A stretch of DNA of 52,253 nt, taken from assembly GCA_023437715.1 (NCBI GenBank), contig JAEZFK010000069.1, forward strand, positions 1-52,253, in the 5' to 3' direction. This DNA comes from Bacillota bacterium (GTDB taxonomy: Bacteria > Bacillota > Clostridia > Lachnospirales > Lachnospiraceae). Numbering within the stretch: position 1 is the first letter of the stretch; every line of letters begins with the position of its first letter. Shown here piece by piece: positions 16,234 to 24,616 of the stretch. Made by a program: the position numbers and the translations under genes. Under the pieces are notes generated by a model, which was not told the DNA's origin, searched no databases, and worked only from the letters and a program-made list of their open reading frames with translations.

Positions 16234-16250
16234 GAAGGAGGCATATGGAT

Positions 16251-18797
16251 ATGGCAAAACACAAGAAGAAGCGCAGAAGTGCCTGGGCTATATTTTTCCG
16301 TCCCATTAAGGTCATTCTTATCGCATTTCTGACAGTCATGGTCTTAGGCTGTCTTGCCGGAGGCGTCGTATTTTTAAAATATCAGAATGAGATCATGGCC
16401 TGTAAGACAAAGGCAGATTCCATTATAAAAAATACGGAAAAGACGGATTTCTCCCAGCCTACGGATACGAGGATCTATGACTCTACAGGAACCATCATCG
16501 GGACCATTAATTCAGGGCATTACGAGTACGTTCCCATCGGAGATATCAGCCAGAATCTTCAAAACGCATACATCGCCCAGGAGGACAGGCGGTTTTATAA
16601 GCATCACGGCATCGATTACATGGGCCTTTTACGGGCCGCAGTGGTATACGTGAAAAACAAGGGCACCGTCCTCCAGGGAGGAAGCACCATCACCCAGCAG
16701 GTGATAAAAAACACCTATTTAACCCAGGAGAGAACCCTTGAAAGAAAGCTGACGGAATTTTTTACCGCGCCCCGAATGGAGGAGAAGTACTCCAAGGCGG
16801 ACATTCTGGAATTTTACTGCAACACCAATTTCTTTGCCAACCGGTGCTACGGAGTATCGGAGGCAAGCCGCTATTATTTTGACAAGGAAGCAAAGGACTT
16901 GACCATATGGGAGGCGGCCACCCTGGCGGGAATCAGCAACAATCCGTCAAGGTATGATCCTGTGGCCCATCCGGAGGCTGCCCAAAAAAAGAGGGACCAG
17001 GTCATAGACAATATGGCTGTGTGCAAGTTCATCTCCGACGCGGAAAGGGACGAGGCGAAGGCCCAGCCCCTTACAGTGGCAAAGGTTTATGAGGGCGGAA
17101 CAAAGGAAAACTACCAGACCAGCTATGCCATATACTGTGCTGCCCTGGAGCTGATGAAAAATGACGGCTTTGCTTTCCAGTATGTTTTTAACAATCAGGC
17201 CGCCTATGATTCCTATAAAGAGCAATACCAGGAGCTTTACCAGACGAAAAGCGATATGATAAGAAACGGCGGATTTGAGATACATACCAGTCTGGAAACG
17301 GATATTCAGACCTCCCTGCAGGACACCATAGACAAGCGCCTGGAAGGCTTTAAGGACTTGCAGGAAAACGGGAAATTCGCCCTTCAGGGAGCCGCGGTCT
17401 GCGTCGACAACCGGACCGGCTATGTGGTTGCCATTGTAGGAGGCCGGGGCACGGAGGATGAGTTTAACCGGGGATTTTTAAGCAAGCGCCAGCCCGGCTC
17501 CACCATAAAGCCTCTGATCGATTACGGTCCGGCCTTTGAAACGGGATATTACTATCCTTCCAGGCTGGTAAATGACCATTTGTTTGACAAGGGGCCGAAA
17601 AACAGCGGCGGAACCTATTTCGGCAATGTTTCTGTCAGAGAGGCTTTAAACAGGAGCTTAAATACGGTGGCCTGGCAGGTCTTAGCCGATATCGGCGTTG
17701 ACACGGGCATCCGGTACCTGGGGAAAATGCACTTTGTAGGCTTAAGCTATCAGGATAACGGAAACAACAGCATGAGCATCGGAGGCTTTACCGAAGGCGC
17801 CAGAGTTGTGGATATGGCAAAGGGTTATTCGGTTCTGGCCAGCAAGGGGATGTACAGCAACAATACCTGCATTACCAGCATCATCAGCCAGTATGACGGA
17901 GAGGTCTATAAGGGAAGCCAGGGAGATGAGAGGATCTTTACAGAGGATACGGCTTACATGCTCACTGACGTGCTGAAGGGGACCTTAAATAAGCCCTACG
18001 GCACAGGCTCTGGGCTGGGACTTGACATTCCGGCAGCCGGAAAGACCGGAACCACAAACGACAACAAGGACACCTGGTTCTGCGGCTACACAAAATATTA
18101 CACCACAGCCATATGGGTGGGCTATGATACGCCCAAGGCAATGCCCGGCGTTTACGGCAAAACCTATTCCGGAAAGATCTGGCATGACTTCATGGCATCC
18201 ATAAACAAAGACTTACCGGCAGAGGATTGGGATATGCCTGCCACCGTTTCCCTTTGGAATGTGGACTCCAGAGGAGAAAAGACCACTGTGGAAACAGGAA
18301 ATAAGGACCTCTTTTCCTCTGTGGCAGAGGCTGCGGCCATGGCTGATACCGCTAAGTGGAATGAAGAGGAAGAGAGGAAAAAATCCGAATCCCTGGCCCA
18401 GAAGAACTTAGAGTCCATGCAGGCCTCCCAGCAGGCGGTGGACCAGGCGGCTGCCCAGATCCTGACTCTGATCACGGAATTCAATGGTCAGAGCCACCGG
18501 GATGACAGTACCGATGAAAAGATCAGTACTGCCTACTCCCTGCTGGAGCAGCTAAACGGGACGGAAAATTATGAAAGCTTAAAGCAGCAGCTGGATGCAG
18601 CTGTAAGCTATGTTTCCTCCCTGCCGAAAGAGACGGCGGGAAAGCCCCAGGAGATCGGGCCGGGAATGACGAAACCGAGAGAGACCACAGAGGCGGTCTT
18701 CCCGGGAGATGAAGAGCCGGATGACAGCGGAGTCCAGTTTTCCCCGCCGGGAGACTCAGGCCCTGATGTCTGGTCTGTCGGTCCGGGAGAGGGGTAA
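16251..18797 (+). CDS. Class A penicillin-binding protein (PBP1A-type transglycosylase/transpeptidase)
   Basis: An 848-residue bifunctional peptidoglycan synthase. A basic start (MAKHKKKRRSAW) leads to one membrane helix (about 18-45). The GT51 glycosyltransferase domain has EDRRFYKHHGID and GGSTITQQVIKN. The transpeptidase has the active Ser in QPGSTIKPL, SLN in EALNRSLNTVAW and GKTGTTNDNKDTWF. The last 150 residues are an acidic, Pro-rich, helical tail without known domain. ATG 16251 is preferred to 16245 because the AAGGAGG site is nine bases away rather than three. It builds glycan strands and cross-links them outside the membrane. Confidence 0.95.
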   Translation: MAKHKKKRRSAWAIFFRPIKVILIAFLTVMVLGCLAGGVVFLKYQNEIMACKTKADSIIKNTEKTDFSQPTDTRIYDSTGTIIGTINSGHYEYVPIGDISQNLQNAYIAQEDRRFYKHHGIDYMGLLRAAVVYVKNKGTVLQGGSTITQQVIKNTYLTQERTLERKLTEFFTAPRMEEKYSKADILEFYCNTNFFANRCYGVSEASRYYFDKEAKDLTIWEAATLAGISNNPSRYDPVAHPEAAQKKRDQVIDNMAVCKFISDAERDEAKAQPLTVAKVYEGGTKENYQTSYAIYCAALELMKNDGFAFQYVFNNQAAYDSYKEQYQELYQTKSDMIRNGGFEIHTSLETDIQTSLQDTIDKRLEGFKDLQENGKFALQGAAVCVDNRTGYVVAIVGGRGTEDEFNRGFLSKRQPGSTIKPLIDYGPAFETGYYYPSRLVNDHLFDKGPKNSGGTYFGNVSVREALNRSLNTVAWQVLADIGVDTGIRYLGKMHFVGLSYQDNGNNSMSIGGFTEGARVVDMAKGYSVLASKGMYSNNTCITSIISQYDGEVYKGSQGDERIFTEDTAYMLTDVLKGTLNKPYGTGSGLGLDIPAAGKTGTTNDNKDTWFCGYTKYYTTAIWVGYDTPKAMPGVYGKTYSGKIWHDFMASINKDLPAEDWDMPATVSLWNVDSRGEKTTVETGNKDLFSSVAEAAAMADTAKWNEEEERKKSESLAQKNLESMQASQQAVDQAAAQILTLITEFNGQSHRDDSTDEKISTAYSLLEQLNGTENYESLKQQLDAAVSYVSSLPKETAGKPQEIGPGMTKPRETTEAVFPGDEEPDDSGVQFSPPGDSGPDVWSVGPGEG

Positions 18798-18823
18798 AGG
18801 CTGGAGAAATTCCGGTGAAATCA

Positions 18824-18852
18824 TTGTTTTTTCCCTGGGTTCGTTATATAAT
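18824..18852 (+). promoter_or_regulatory. Promoter of gltX
   Basis: TTGTTT (18824-18829) and TATAAT (18847-18852) with a 17-base spacer lie 50 bases before the gltX start. Confidence 0.65.
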
Positions 18853-18901
18853 GGACCCATTGCAAGGCATCATAAGAATGAAGATACAGGAGTGTGTTCA
18901 A

Positions 18902-20362
18902 ATGAGTAAAATAAGAACAAGATACGCGCCCAGTCCTACGGGCCGCATGCACGTGGGAAATTTAAGAACCGCATTATACGCTTACTTAATCGCGAAGCAT
19001 GAGGGGGGCGATTTCCTTCTCCGGATTGAGGATACAGACCAGGAGCGTTACGTGGAAGGCGCTGTCGAGATCATTTATAGAACCCTGGCAGAGACAGGAC
19101 TGATCCATGACGAGGGACCGGATAAGGACGGAGGCGTAGGCCCTTACGTCCAGAGTGAGCGTCAGGCTTCCGGCATTTATTTGGAGTATGCCAAAAAGCT
19201 GGTGGAAAAGGGAGAGGCCTATTACTGCTTCTGTACCCAGGAAAGACTGGATTCCTTAAAGAAGACCGTAGAGGGACAGGAGATCATGACCTATGATAAG
19301 CACTGTCTCCATCTTTCCAGGGAAGAGGTGGAAGCCAACCTGGCGGCAGGAATGCCCTATGTCATCCGACAGAACAATCCAACGGATGGAACCACCACTT
19401 TCCACGATGAGATTTACGGTGACATCACCGTGGATAATTCAGAGCTGGACGACATGGTGCTGATAAAATCCGACGGATATCCCACCTACAATTTCGCCAA
19501 CGTGGTAGATGACCATCTCATGGGCATTACTCATGTGGTAAGGGGAAATGAATATTTATCTTCATCCCCCAAATATAACCGCCTTTACCAGGCTTTCGGC
19601 TGGGAGGTTCCTGTTTACGTCCACTGTCCTCTCATCACCAACGAGGAGCACAAGAAGCTGAGCAAGAGAAGCGGACACGCTTCCTATGAGGATTTGATCG
19701 AACAGGGCTTTATTTCCGAAGCTGTGGTGAATTATGTGGCTCTTTTAGGCTGGTCCCCTGTGGGAAATCAGGAGATTTTCTCCCTGGAGGACTTGATCAG
19801 GGAGTTTGATTACCGGAATATCAGCAAGTCCCCGGCTGTTTTTGATATGATAAAACTGAAATGGATGAACGGCGAATATTTGAAATCCATGGATATGGAA
19901 AGGTTTTATGCATTGGCAGAGCCTTATCTCAAGGCTGTAATTAAGAAAGACTTGAATCTCAGAAAGATCGCTGCCATGGTCAAGACCAGAATTGAGATTT
20001 TGCCGGATATTGCGGATCATATTGACTTCTTTGAGGCTTTGCCGGATTATGATACTGCCATGTACGCCAATAAGAAAATGAAGACCAACAGTGAAACCTC
20101 CCTCGCCCTGCTTCAGGAGGTGCTTCCCATACTGGAGGCCCAGGAGGATTACAGCAACGATGCCCTGTATGAAAGGCTTTCAGCCTATGTTTCTGAAAAA
20201 GGGTATAAGACAGGCTTTGTTATGTGGCCCATCCGTACCGCGGTTTCAGGAAAGCAGATGACTCCGGCAGGCGCTACGGAGATCATGGAGATCCTTGGAA
20301 AAGAAGAATCCTTAAGAAGAATCAGAAAGGGAATCCAGCTTTTGGGCAATGAGGCGGAATAA
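18902..20362 (+). CDS. gltX: Glutamyl-tRNA synthetase
   Basis: A 486-residue class I aminoacyl-tRNA synthetase. The start MSKIRTRYAPSPTGRMHVGNLRT places the HIGH-type motif at the N terminus, which fixes ATG 18902; in-frame codons back to 18815 would overlap the promoter. KLSKRSGH is the KMSKS-like loop. The middle has the usual LRIEDTDQERYVEGA. The C-terminal anticodon-binding part is normal in length. It may be the non-discriminating type that also serves tRNA-Gln, but this cannot be decided here. A hairpin follows the stop. Confidence 0.97.
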   Translation: MSKIRTRYAPSPTGRMHVGNLRTALYAYLIAKHEGGDFLLRIEDTDQERYVEGAVEIIYRTLAETGLIHDEGPDKDGGVGPYVQSERQASGIYLEYAKKLVEKGEAYYCFCTQERLDSLKKTVEGQEIMTYDKHCLHLSREEVEANLAAGMPYVIRQNNPTDGTTTFHDEIYGDITVDNSELDDMVLIKSDGYPTYNFANVVDDHLMGITHVVRGNEYLSSSPKYNRLYQAFGWEVPVYVHCPLITNEEHKKLSKRSGHASYEDLIEQGFISEAVVNYVALLGWSPVGNQEIFSLEDLIREFDYRNISKSPAVFDMIKLKWMNGEYLKSMDMERFYALAEPYLKAVIKKDLNLRKIAAMVKTRIEILPDIADHIDFFEALPDYDTAMYANKKMKTNSETSLALLQEVLPILEAQEDYSNDALYERLSAYVSEKGYKTGFVMWPIRTAVSGKQMTPAGATEIMEILGKEESLRRIRKGIQLLGNEAE

Positions 20363-20377
20363 ACGGTAAGTAAGAGG

Positions 20378-20405
20378 AAGGGGTTGCAGCAGCAGCCCCT
20401 TTTGC
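20378..20405 (+). terminator. Terminator or attenuator between gltX and the helicase gene
   Basis: A 10-bp stem containing one G-T pair (20378-20387 with 20392-20401) has a 4-base loop and a short T run. It lies 15 bases after the gltX stop and argues against an upstream start for the helicase at 20384. Confidence 0.7.
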
Positions 20406-20446
20406 TTGCCCCATATGCAAAGTACAGGAAGGGAATGGAGGAAAAC

Positions 20447-22291
20447 GTGGAAGAACAGATCATCTATGAGGGAGCCCAGAAAGAGGCGGTTCTCCATCAC
20501 AAGGGCCCTATGCTGGTCCTTGCGGGGCCGGGATCGGGAAAGACCTTTACCATCACCCACAGAATCCGCCATCTGATTGAGGAATACAGGGTAAATCCGT
20601 CAAATATTCTGGTCATCACCTTTACCAAAGCGGCGGCCAGGGAGATGAAAGAGCGGTTCGAGGGGCTTATGGGCGGAAATCCGTCCACGGTCAGCTTTGG
20701 GACCTTTCATGCCGTATTTTTCCGCATCTTAAAATTTGCTTACCGCTACGATGCCGGAAGTATAGTGAGAGAGGATCAGAGGGTACAATACATAAAAGAG
20801 GAGATGGATAAGTGCCAGGTGGAGGTGGAGGATGAAGCGGAATTTGTGACCTCCATTCTGTCGGAAATCAGCTCCGTAAAAGGGGAAATGATCGGGCTTG
20901 ACCATTATTACTCAAAGAACTGTTCCGAAGAGGTTTTCAAACAGCTTTACCAGGGCTATGAGGACCGGCTGCGCAGGGCCAATTTCATTGACTTTGACGA
21001 TATGCTGGTGATGTGCTATGAGCTCTTTACCCAGAGAAAGGACATTCTGGAGGCGTGGCAGAAAAAGTACCGGTATATTCTGGTGGATGAATTTCAGGAT
21101 ATTAACCGGGTCCAGTATGAGATCATAAGGATGTTGGCAAGGCCGGAGAACAACCTTTTCATTGTGGGAGACGACGACCAGTCCATTTACCGCTTCCGGG
21201 GAGCGAAGCCGGAGATCATGCTGGGCTTTGAAAAGGATTATCCCGAAGCCAAAAAGGTCCTTTTAAACGTCAATTTCAGAAGCACCAGAGAGATTGTGGA
21301 AACGGCAGGAAAGCTGATCGCCCACAATGAAATGCGTTTTCCAAAGAAAATCGTCACGAAAAAAGGGCAGGGAAAGCCGGTGGTGACCAGAATGTGGCAG
21401 GACCCTCAGGAAGAAACCACGGAGATTGTTAAAGAAATCACAGACTATAACCGGGCAGGCTATCCCTGGGAGGACATGGCTGTCCTGTACCGCACCAATT
21501 TAGGCCCCAGGCTGCTGATTGAAAAGCTTATGGAATACAATATCCCCTTTTCCATGAAGGATGCGGTGCCCAACCTTTATGACCATTGGATATCCAAAAA
21601 TGTGACCGCCTATATTCAGGCCGCGTCCGGAGATTTATCCAGGGCCAATGTCCTTTCCATCATCAACCGCCCCAACCGTTATGTCAGCCGGGACGCCCTG
21701 GACTTAAATCCAGTGAACTGGGAGTCGGTCAAATCCTTTTATCAGGACAGGGGCTGGATGGTGGAGCGGATCGAGCAGCTGGAATATGATTTGAAAATGA
21801 TAAAAAACATGGCTCCTGTGGCAGCTGTAAATTATATCCGGAAAGCGGTAGGATATGACGATTATCTCCGGGAATACGCCCAGTACCGCCGGATGAAGCC
21901 GGAGGAGCTTTTAGAGGTCTTAGACCAGCTCCAGGAAAGCGCCGCAGGCTATCCGTCCTTTGACCAGTGGTTTCAGCACATGAAAGAATACGGGGAGGAG
22001 CTGAAGGCCAAGAGCCAGTCAGGGGAAAGCCATCCCGAGGGCGTGGCCCTCATGACTATGCACAGCTCCAAGGGCCTGGAATACCGGATTGTATACATTC
22101 TGGATGCCAATGAAGGCGTGACACCCCATCATAAGGCCGTGCTTCCGGCGGATATGGAGGAGGAAAGACGGATGTTTTACGTGGCAATGACCAGGGCCAA
22201 AGAAAGGCTTCACGTCAATTACGTGAGGGAGAGATACAGCAAAAAGCAGGAGGTTTCCAGGTTTGTCAGGGAGTATCTGGAACGCACGTAA
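20447..22291 (+). CDS. UvrD/PcrA-type superfamily 1 DNA helicase
   Basis: A 614-residue ATP-dependent 3'-5' helicase. The motifs appear in order: Walker A AGPGSGKT (26-33), FTKAAAREMKER, VDEFQDINRVQYE (motif II), GDDDQSIYRFRGA (III), NFRSTREIV (IV), LMTMHSSKGLEYRIVYI (V) and RMFYVAMTRAKERL (VI). It is shorter than PcrA (about 730 residues) and lacks the C-terminal Tudor-like extension. GTG 20447 has GGAGG five bases upstream; ATG 20435 is the alternative, adding four residues. The role is DNA repair or replication restart. The next gene begins 15 bases after the stop. Confidence 0.93.
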   Translation: MEEQIIYEGAQKEAVLHHKGPMLVLAGPGSGKTFTITHRIRHLIEEYRVNPSNILVITFTKAAAREMKERFEGLMGGNPSTVSFGTFHAVFFRILKFAYRYDAGSIVREDQRVQYIKEEMDKCQVEVEDEAEFVTSILSEISSVKGEMIGLDHYYSKNCSEEVFKQLYQGYEDRLRRANFIDFDDMLVMCYELFTQRKDILEAWQKKYRYILVDEFQDINRVQYEIIRMLARPENNLFIVGDDDQSIYRFRGAKPEIMLGFEKDYPEAKKVLLNVNFRSTREIVETAGKLIAHNEMRFPKKIVTKKGQGKPVVTRMWQDPQEETTEIVKEITDYNRAGYPWEDMAVLYRTNLGPRLLIEKLMEYNIPFSMKDAVPNLYDHWISKNVTAYIQAASGDLSRANVLSIINRPNRYVSRDALDLNPVNWESVKSFYQDRGWMVERIEQLEYDLKMIKNMAPVAAVNYIRKAVGYDDYLREYAQYRRMKPEELLEVLDQLQESAAGYPSFDQWFQHMKEYGEELKAKSQSGESHPEGVALMTMHSSKGLEYRIVYILDANEGVTPHHKAVLPADMEEERRMFYVAMTRAKERLHVNYVRERYSKKQEVSRFVREYLERT

Positions 22292-22306
22292 TAAGGAGGG
22301 GAAGGA

Positions 22307-22831
22307 ATGAAATCCTGTATACACATTTATTGCGGAGACGGAAAGGGAAAGACCACTGCAGCCGTTGGGCTGGCCGTCCGGGCAGCCGGCTGCGGGAAAA
22401 AGGTTTTAATCACCCGTTTTTTAAAAACCGACAATTCCGGCGAGGTAAAGTCCCTGGGGCAGCTGCCGGAAATCAAGGTCACGCCCTGTGAAAGAAGCTT
22501 CGGCTTTTTTTCTAAAATGTCGGAGGAACAAAAGGCGGAGGCAGAGGTCTATTATTCCGAACTTTTGGAAACTACTCTGGACCAGGCGGCAAAGGGCGGG
22601 TTTGACCTTCTCGTCCTGGATGAGATCATGGCGGTGTGCAATTTCGGCCTTGTGGAGGAAGATCGGGTTCTGGATTTTCTAACCTCCCGCCCGGAAGAGC
22701 TGGAAGTGGTTCTGACAGGAAGAGACCCGTCGGAGCGGCTCATGGAAGCGGCCGATTACGTATCGGAAATTAAAAAGGTAAAGCATCCCTATGACCGGGG
22801 GATCATGGCAAGGCGGGGGATTGAATTTTAA
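22307..22831 (+). CDS. cobO: Corrinoid (cobalamin) adenosyltransferase, CobO/BtuR family
   Basis: A 174-residue P-loop enzyme that transfers the 5'-deoxyadenosyl group of ATP to cob(I)alamin or its precursors. The start IHIYCGDGKGKTTAAVGLAVRA has the family's P-loop, then LVLDEIMAVCNFGLV and VVLTGRDPSERLMEAADYVSEIK. It is slightly shorter than enterobacterial BtuR (about 196), which is normal in clostridia. No other cobalamin gene or B12 riboswitch lies nearby. It is separated from the helicase by 15 bases and has its own GGAGGGG site. Confidence 0.92.
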   Translation: MKSCIHIYCGDGKGKTTAAVGLAVRAAGCGKKVLITRFLKTDNSGEVKSLGQLPEIKVTPCERSFGFFSKMSEEQKAEAEVYYSELLETTLDQAAKGGFDLLVLDEIMAVCNFGLVEEDRVLDFLTSRPEELEVVLTGRDPSERLMEAADYVSEIKKVKHPYDRGIMARRGIEF

Positions 22832-22930
22832 CGGCGAAACATCTTGATTTTTGGCGAATTGTCTGATAGAGTGGAATCAGGTGCAGATATGCGCCGTGAT
22901 TATAAGATTAAGAAAAAGTGAGGTATCAGG

Positions 22931-23266
22931 ATGGCACAGGATCCTAATTTAGAGCAAGATAATGTGGAGACAGAGGAAGAGATGACAGTTACGCTGACCT
23001 TGGATGACGGATCAGAGCTGGAATGCGTAGTGCTTACCATTTTCACGGCAGGTGAAAGAGATTATATCGCATTGCTTCCTATGGAAGGCCAGGAGGAAGA
23101 AGAAGAGGGAGAGGTTTATCTGTACCGTTATTCAGAGGGAGAAGATGGACAGCCGAATCTTGAGAATATCGAGGATGACGAAGAATACGAGATCGTAGCG
23201 GACGCCTTTGATGAAATGCTTGATGATGCGGAGTACGATGAGCTGGTAGGCGAAGACGAGGAATAA
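22931..23266 (+). CDS. DUF1292 (YrzB-like) acidic protein
   Basis: A 111-residue, very acidic cytoplasmic protein. The core TVTLTLDDGSELECVVLTIFTAGERDYIALLPM is the DUF1292 fold; the rest is Glu/Asp-rich (EGQEEEEEGEVYLYRY, EDDEEYEIV). DUF1292 genes occur widely in Firmicutes, often near the alaS/yrrK region; the function is not established. It stands as a single gene ending at a hairpin. Identification of the family is firm, function is not. Confidence 0.88.
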   Translation: MAQDPNLEQDNVETEEEMTVTLTLDDGSELECVVLTIFTAGERDYIALLPMEGQEEEEEGEVYLYRYSEGEDGQPNLENIEDDEEYEIVADAFDEMLDDAEYDELVGEDEE

Positions 23267-23277
23267 AGAGGAAAAAG

Positions 23278-23314
23278 ACCGGGGCAGGTCCTTTAAGGAC
23301 AGGTCCCGGTTTTA
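23278..23314 (+). terminator. Probable terminator after the DUF1292 gene
   Basis: An outer stem ACCGGG (23278-23283) with CCCGGT (23305-23310) and an inner GTCC/GGAC pairing, ending in TTTT. Confidence 0.6.
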
Positions 23315-23346
23315 GATGCAACACATTAAGGAAAGGAGAATATTTT

Positions 23347-23958
23347 ATGGAAAAGATTGTTGATGCCAGAGGTCTTGCCTGCCCGATGCCGGTCATGAAG
23401 GCCAAAGAAGCATTAAAGGATATGAAGGAAGGAACCCTGAAGGTTCTTGTGGACAATGAGATTGCGGTGCAGAACGTGATGAAGCTGGGACAGTATACAG
23501 GACTTGCCCCTGCCTCTGAAAAAAAGGCGGATGGGGAATTTGAAATCCTGTTTCATGTAAGCGGGGAGCCTGAAAATATGGGCGAGGCGGCAGAAGAGGC
23601 ATGCATTCCCGACAGCAGGAAAAAAGGGTTTGTGGCAGTTCTTTCCTCTGACCAGATGGGAAGCGGAAACGAGGAGCTGGGCCGGATTCTGATGAAAGGA
23701 TTTGTTTATGCCCTTTCCAAGCTGGAAAATCTTCCTGAAACGATTTTGCTCTACAACGGAGGAGCCAGGCTGTCCGTGGAAGGCTCACAGTCCCTGGAGG
23801 ATTTACAGAGCCTGGAAGCCCAGGGAGTGGAAATCCTCACCTGCGGGACATGCTTAAACTATTATGAGCTGACCGATAAGCTGAGAGTCGGAGGCGTTAC
23901 CAACATGTATGAGATCGCGGAGAAGCTGGCCGGAGCGGGTCAGATCATCCGGCCTTAA
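23347..23958 (+). CDS. yedF: YedF-type sulfurtransferase-like protein (TusA domain plus DsrE-like domain)
   Basis: A 203-residue two-domain protein. Residues 1-70 are a TusA/SirA domain with Cys12 in DARGLACPMPVMKAKEAL. Residues 95-203 are a DsrE-like domain with GNEELGRILMKGFVYAL and a second Cys pair in LTCGTCLNYYEL. This architecture matches the protein annotated as selenium-metabolism-linked YedF in Clostridia, but no selD, selA or selenoprotein gene is visible here. The start has AAGGAGA upstream. The stop codon shares the palindrome TTAA with the stop of the convergent membrane-protein gene. Confidence 0.88.
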   Translation: MEKIVDARGLACPMPVMKAKEALKDMKEGTLKVLVDNEIAVQNVMKLGQYTGLAPASEKKADGEFEILFHVSGEPENMGEAAEEACIPDSRKKGFVAVLSSDQMGSGNEELGRILMKGFVYALSKLENLPETILLYNGGARLSVEGSQSLEDLQSLEAQGVEILTCGTCLNYYELTDKLRVGGVTNMYEIAEKLAGAGQIIRP

Positions 23959-24524
23959 GCTCTTCTCCAACGTTTTTTCCGGGCGGTGACCTTAAGATAC
24001 AGCTTTTGAAGAAGAAGGGTGCTGGACAGCACGAAAAACACTTCCAGAGCCGTGCTTACGATTCCCGCCAGGCGAAACAGCAGAAAAGACAGGGCTGTAA
24101 TAACATTCAGACAGATTAAAAAATTCCTGTAAGCGGCCTGATTCATACAGTACAGCTTCCAGATGACCATGTAGAGGCAGATTATAAGAGAGATGGATGC
24201 CAGAAATGAAAAAATAACATGGAGAACGGCAGGAAAGGGATGGGCGTCCGGCAGATAAGGCGTGAGGACGGCCAGGCTGAGGAAGAAAAGGGCGGTCCCG
24301 CTGACCGCCTTTTCCTTTTTGTTCCGGGGCAGTCCCTTTATGATACTTTTTAAAACGTAGTAAAAATAAACGCCGACGATAATTCCCCATAAAAGAAACA
24401 GATTTTTCCTGGAAGAAAGGTTTCCAAGGACCGAAAAATTCATGGTGAACCAGTCGGTTTTCCAGGCAAAAAGAAGGGTGTATACGGGGATTATGAAGTA
24501 AGCGGTTATGGATATTAAGGGCAT
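23955..24524 (-). CDS. Multi-span membrane protein of unknown function
   Basis: A 189-residue protein with about six membrane helices: ISITAYFIIPVYTLLFAW, NLFLLWGIIVGVYFYYVL, GTALFFLSLAVLTPYL, VLHVIFSFLASISLIICLYMV, FLICLNVITALSFLLF and a final STALEVFFVLSSTLLLQKL. It ends in a very basic tail (KKRWRRA). The layout recalls DUF998-type proteins, but I cannot confirm this. ATG 24524 is chosen because GGGAGG lies six bases upstream; a longer start at 24563 lacks a site. Its stop overlaps that of yedF. Confidence 0.72.
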   Translation of the reverse strand: MPLISITAYFIIPVYTLLFAWKTDWFTMNFSVLGNLSSRKNLFLLWGIIVGVYFYYVLKSIIKGLPRNKKEKAVSGTALFFLSLAVLTPYLPDAHPFPAVLHVIFSFLASISLIICLYMVIWKLYCMNQAAYRNFLICLNVITALSFLLFRLAGIVSTALEVFFVLSSTLLLQKLYLKVTARKKRWRRA

Positions 24525-24616
24525 AGGGCACCTCCCGGAAGTTATCTCTTTATATTTTTCCATTTACTTTGAAAATAATAACACCTTTTACAAAAATAAA
24601 ATTCAGAGGAAAAACA

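Noticed and set aside
18798..18901. T-box or other tRNA-sensing leader before gltX
   Set aside because: The gap is about 100 bases with a promoter in the middle and no T-box sequence or terminator/antiterminator pair.
22832..22930. Cobalamin or other riboswitch near the corrinoid adenosyltransferase
   Set aside because: The upstream gene is 15 bases away and the downstream gap is too short and lacks the B12-box pattern.
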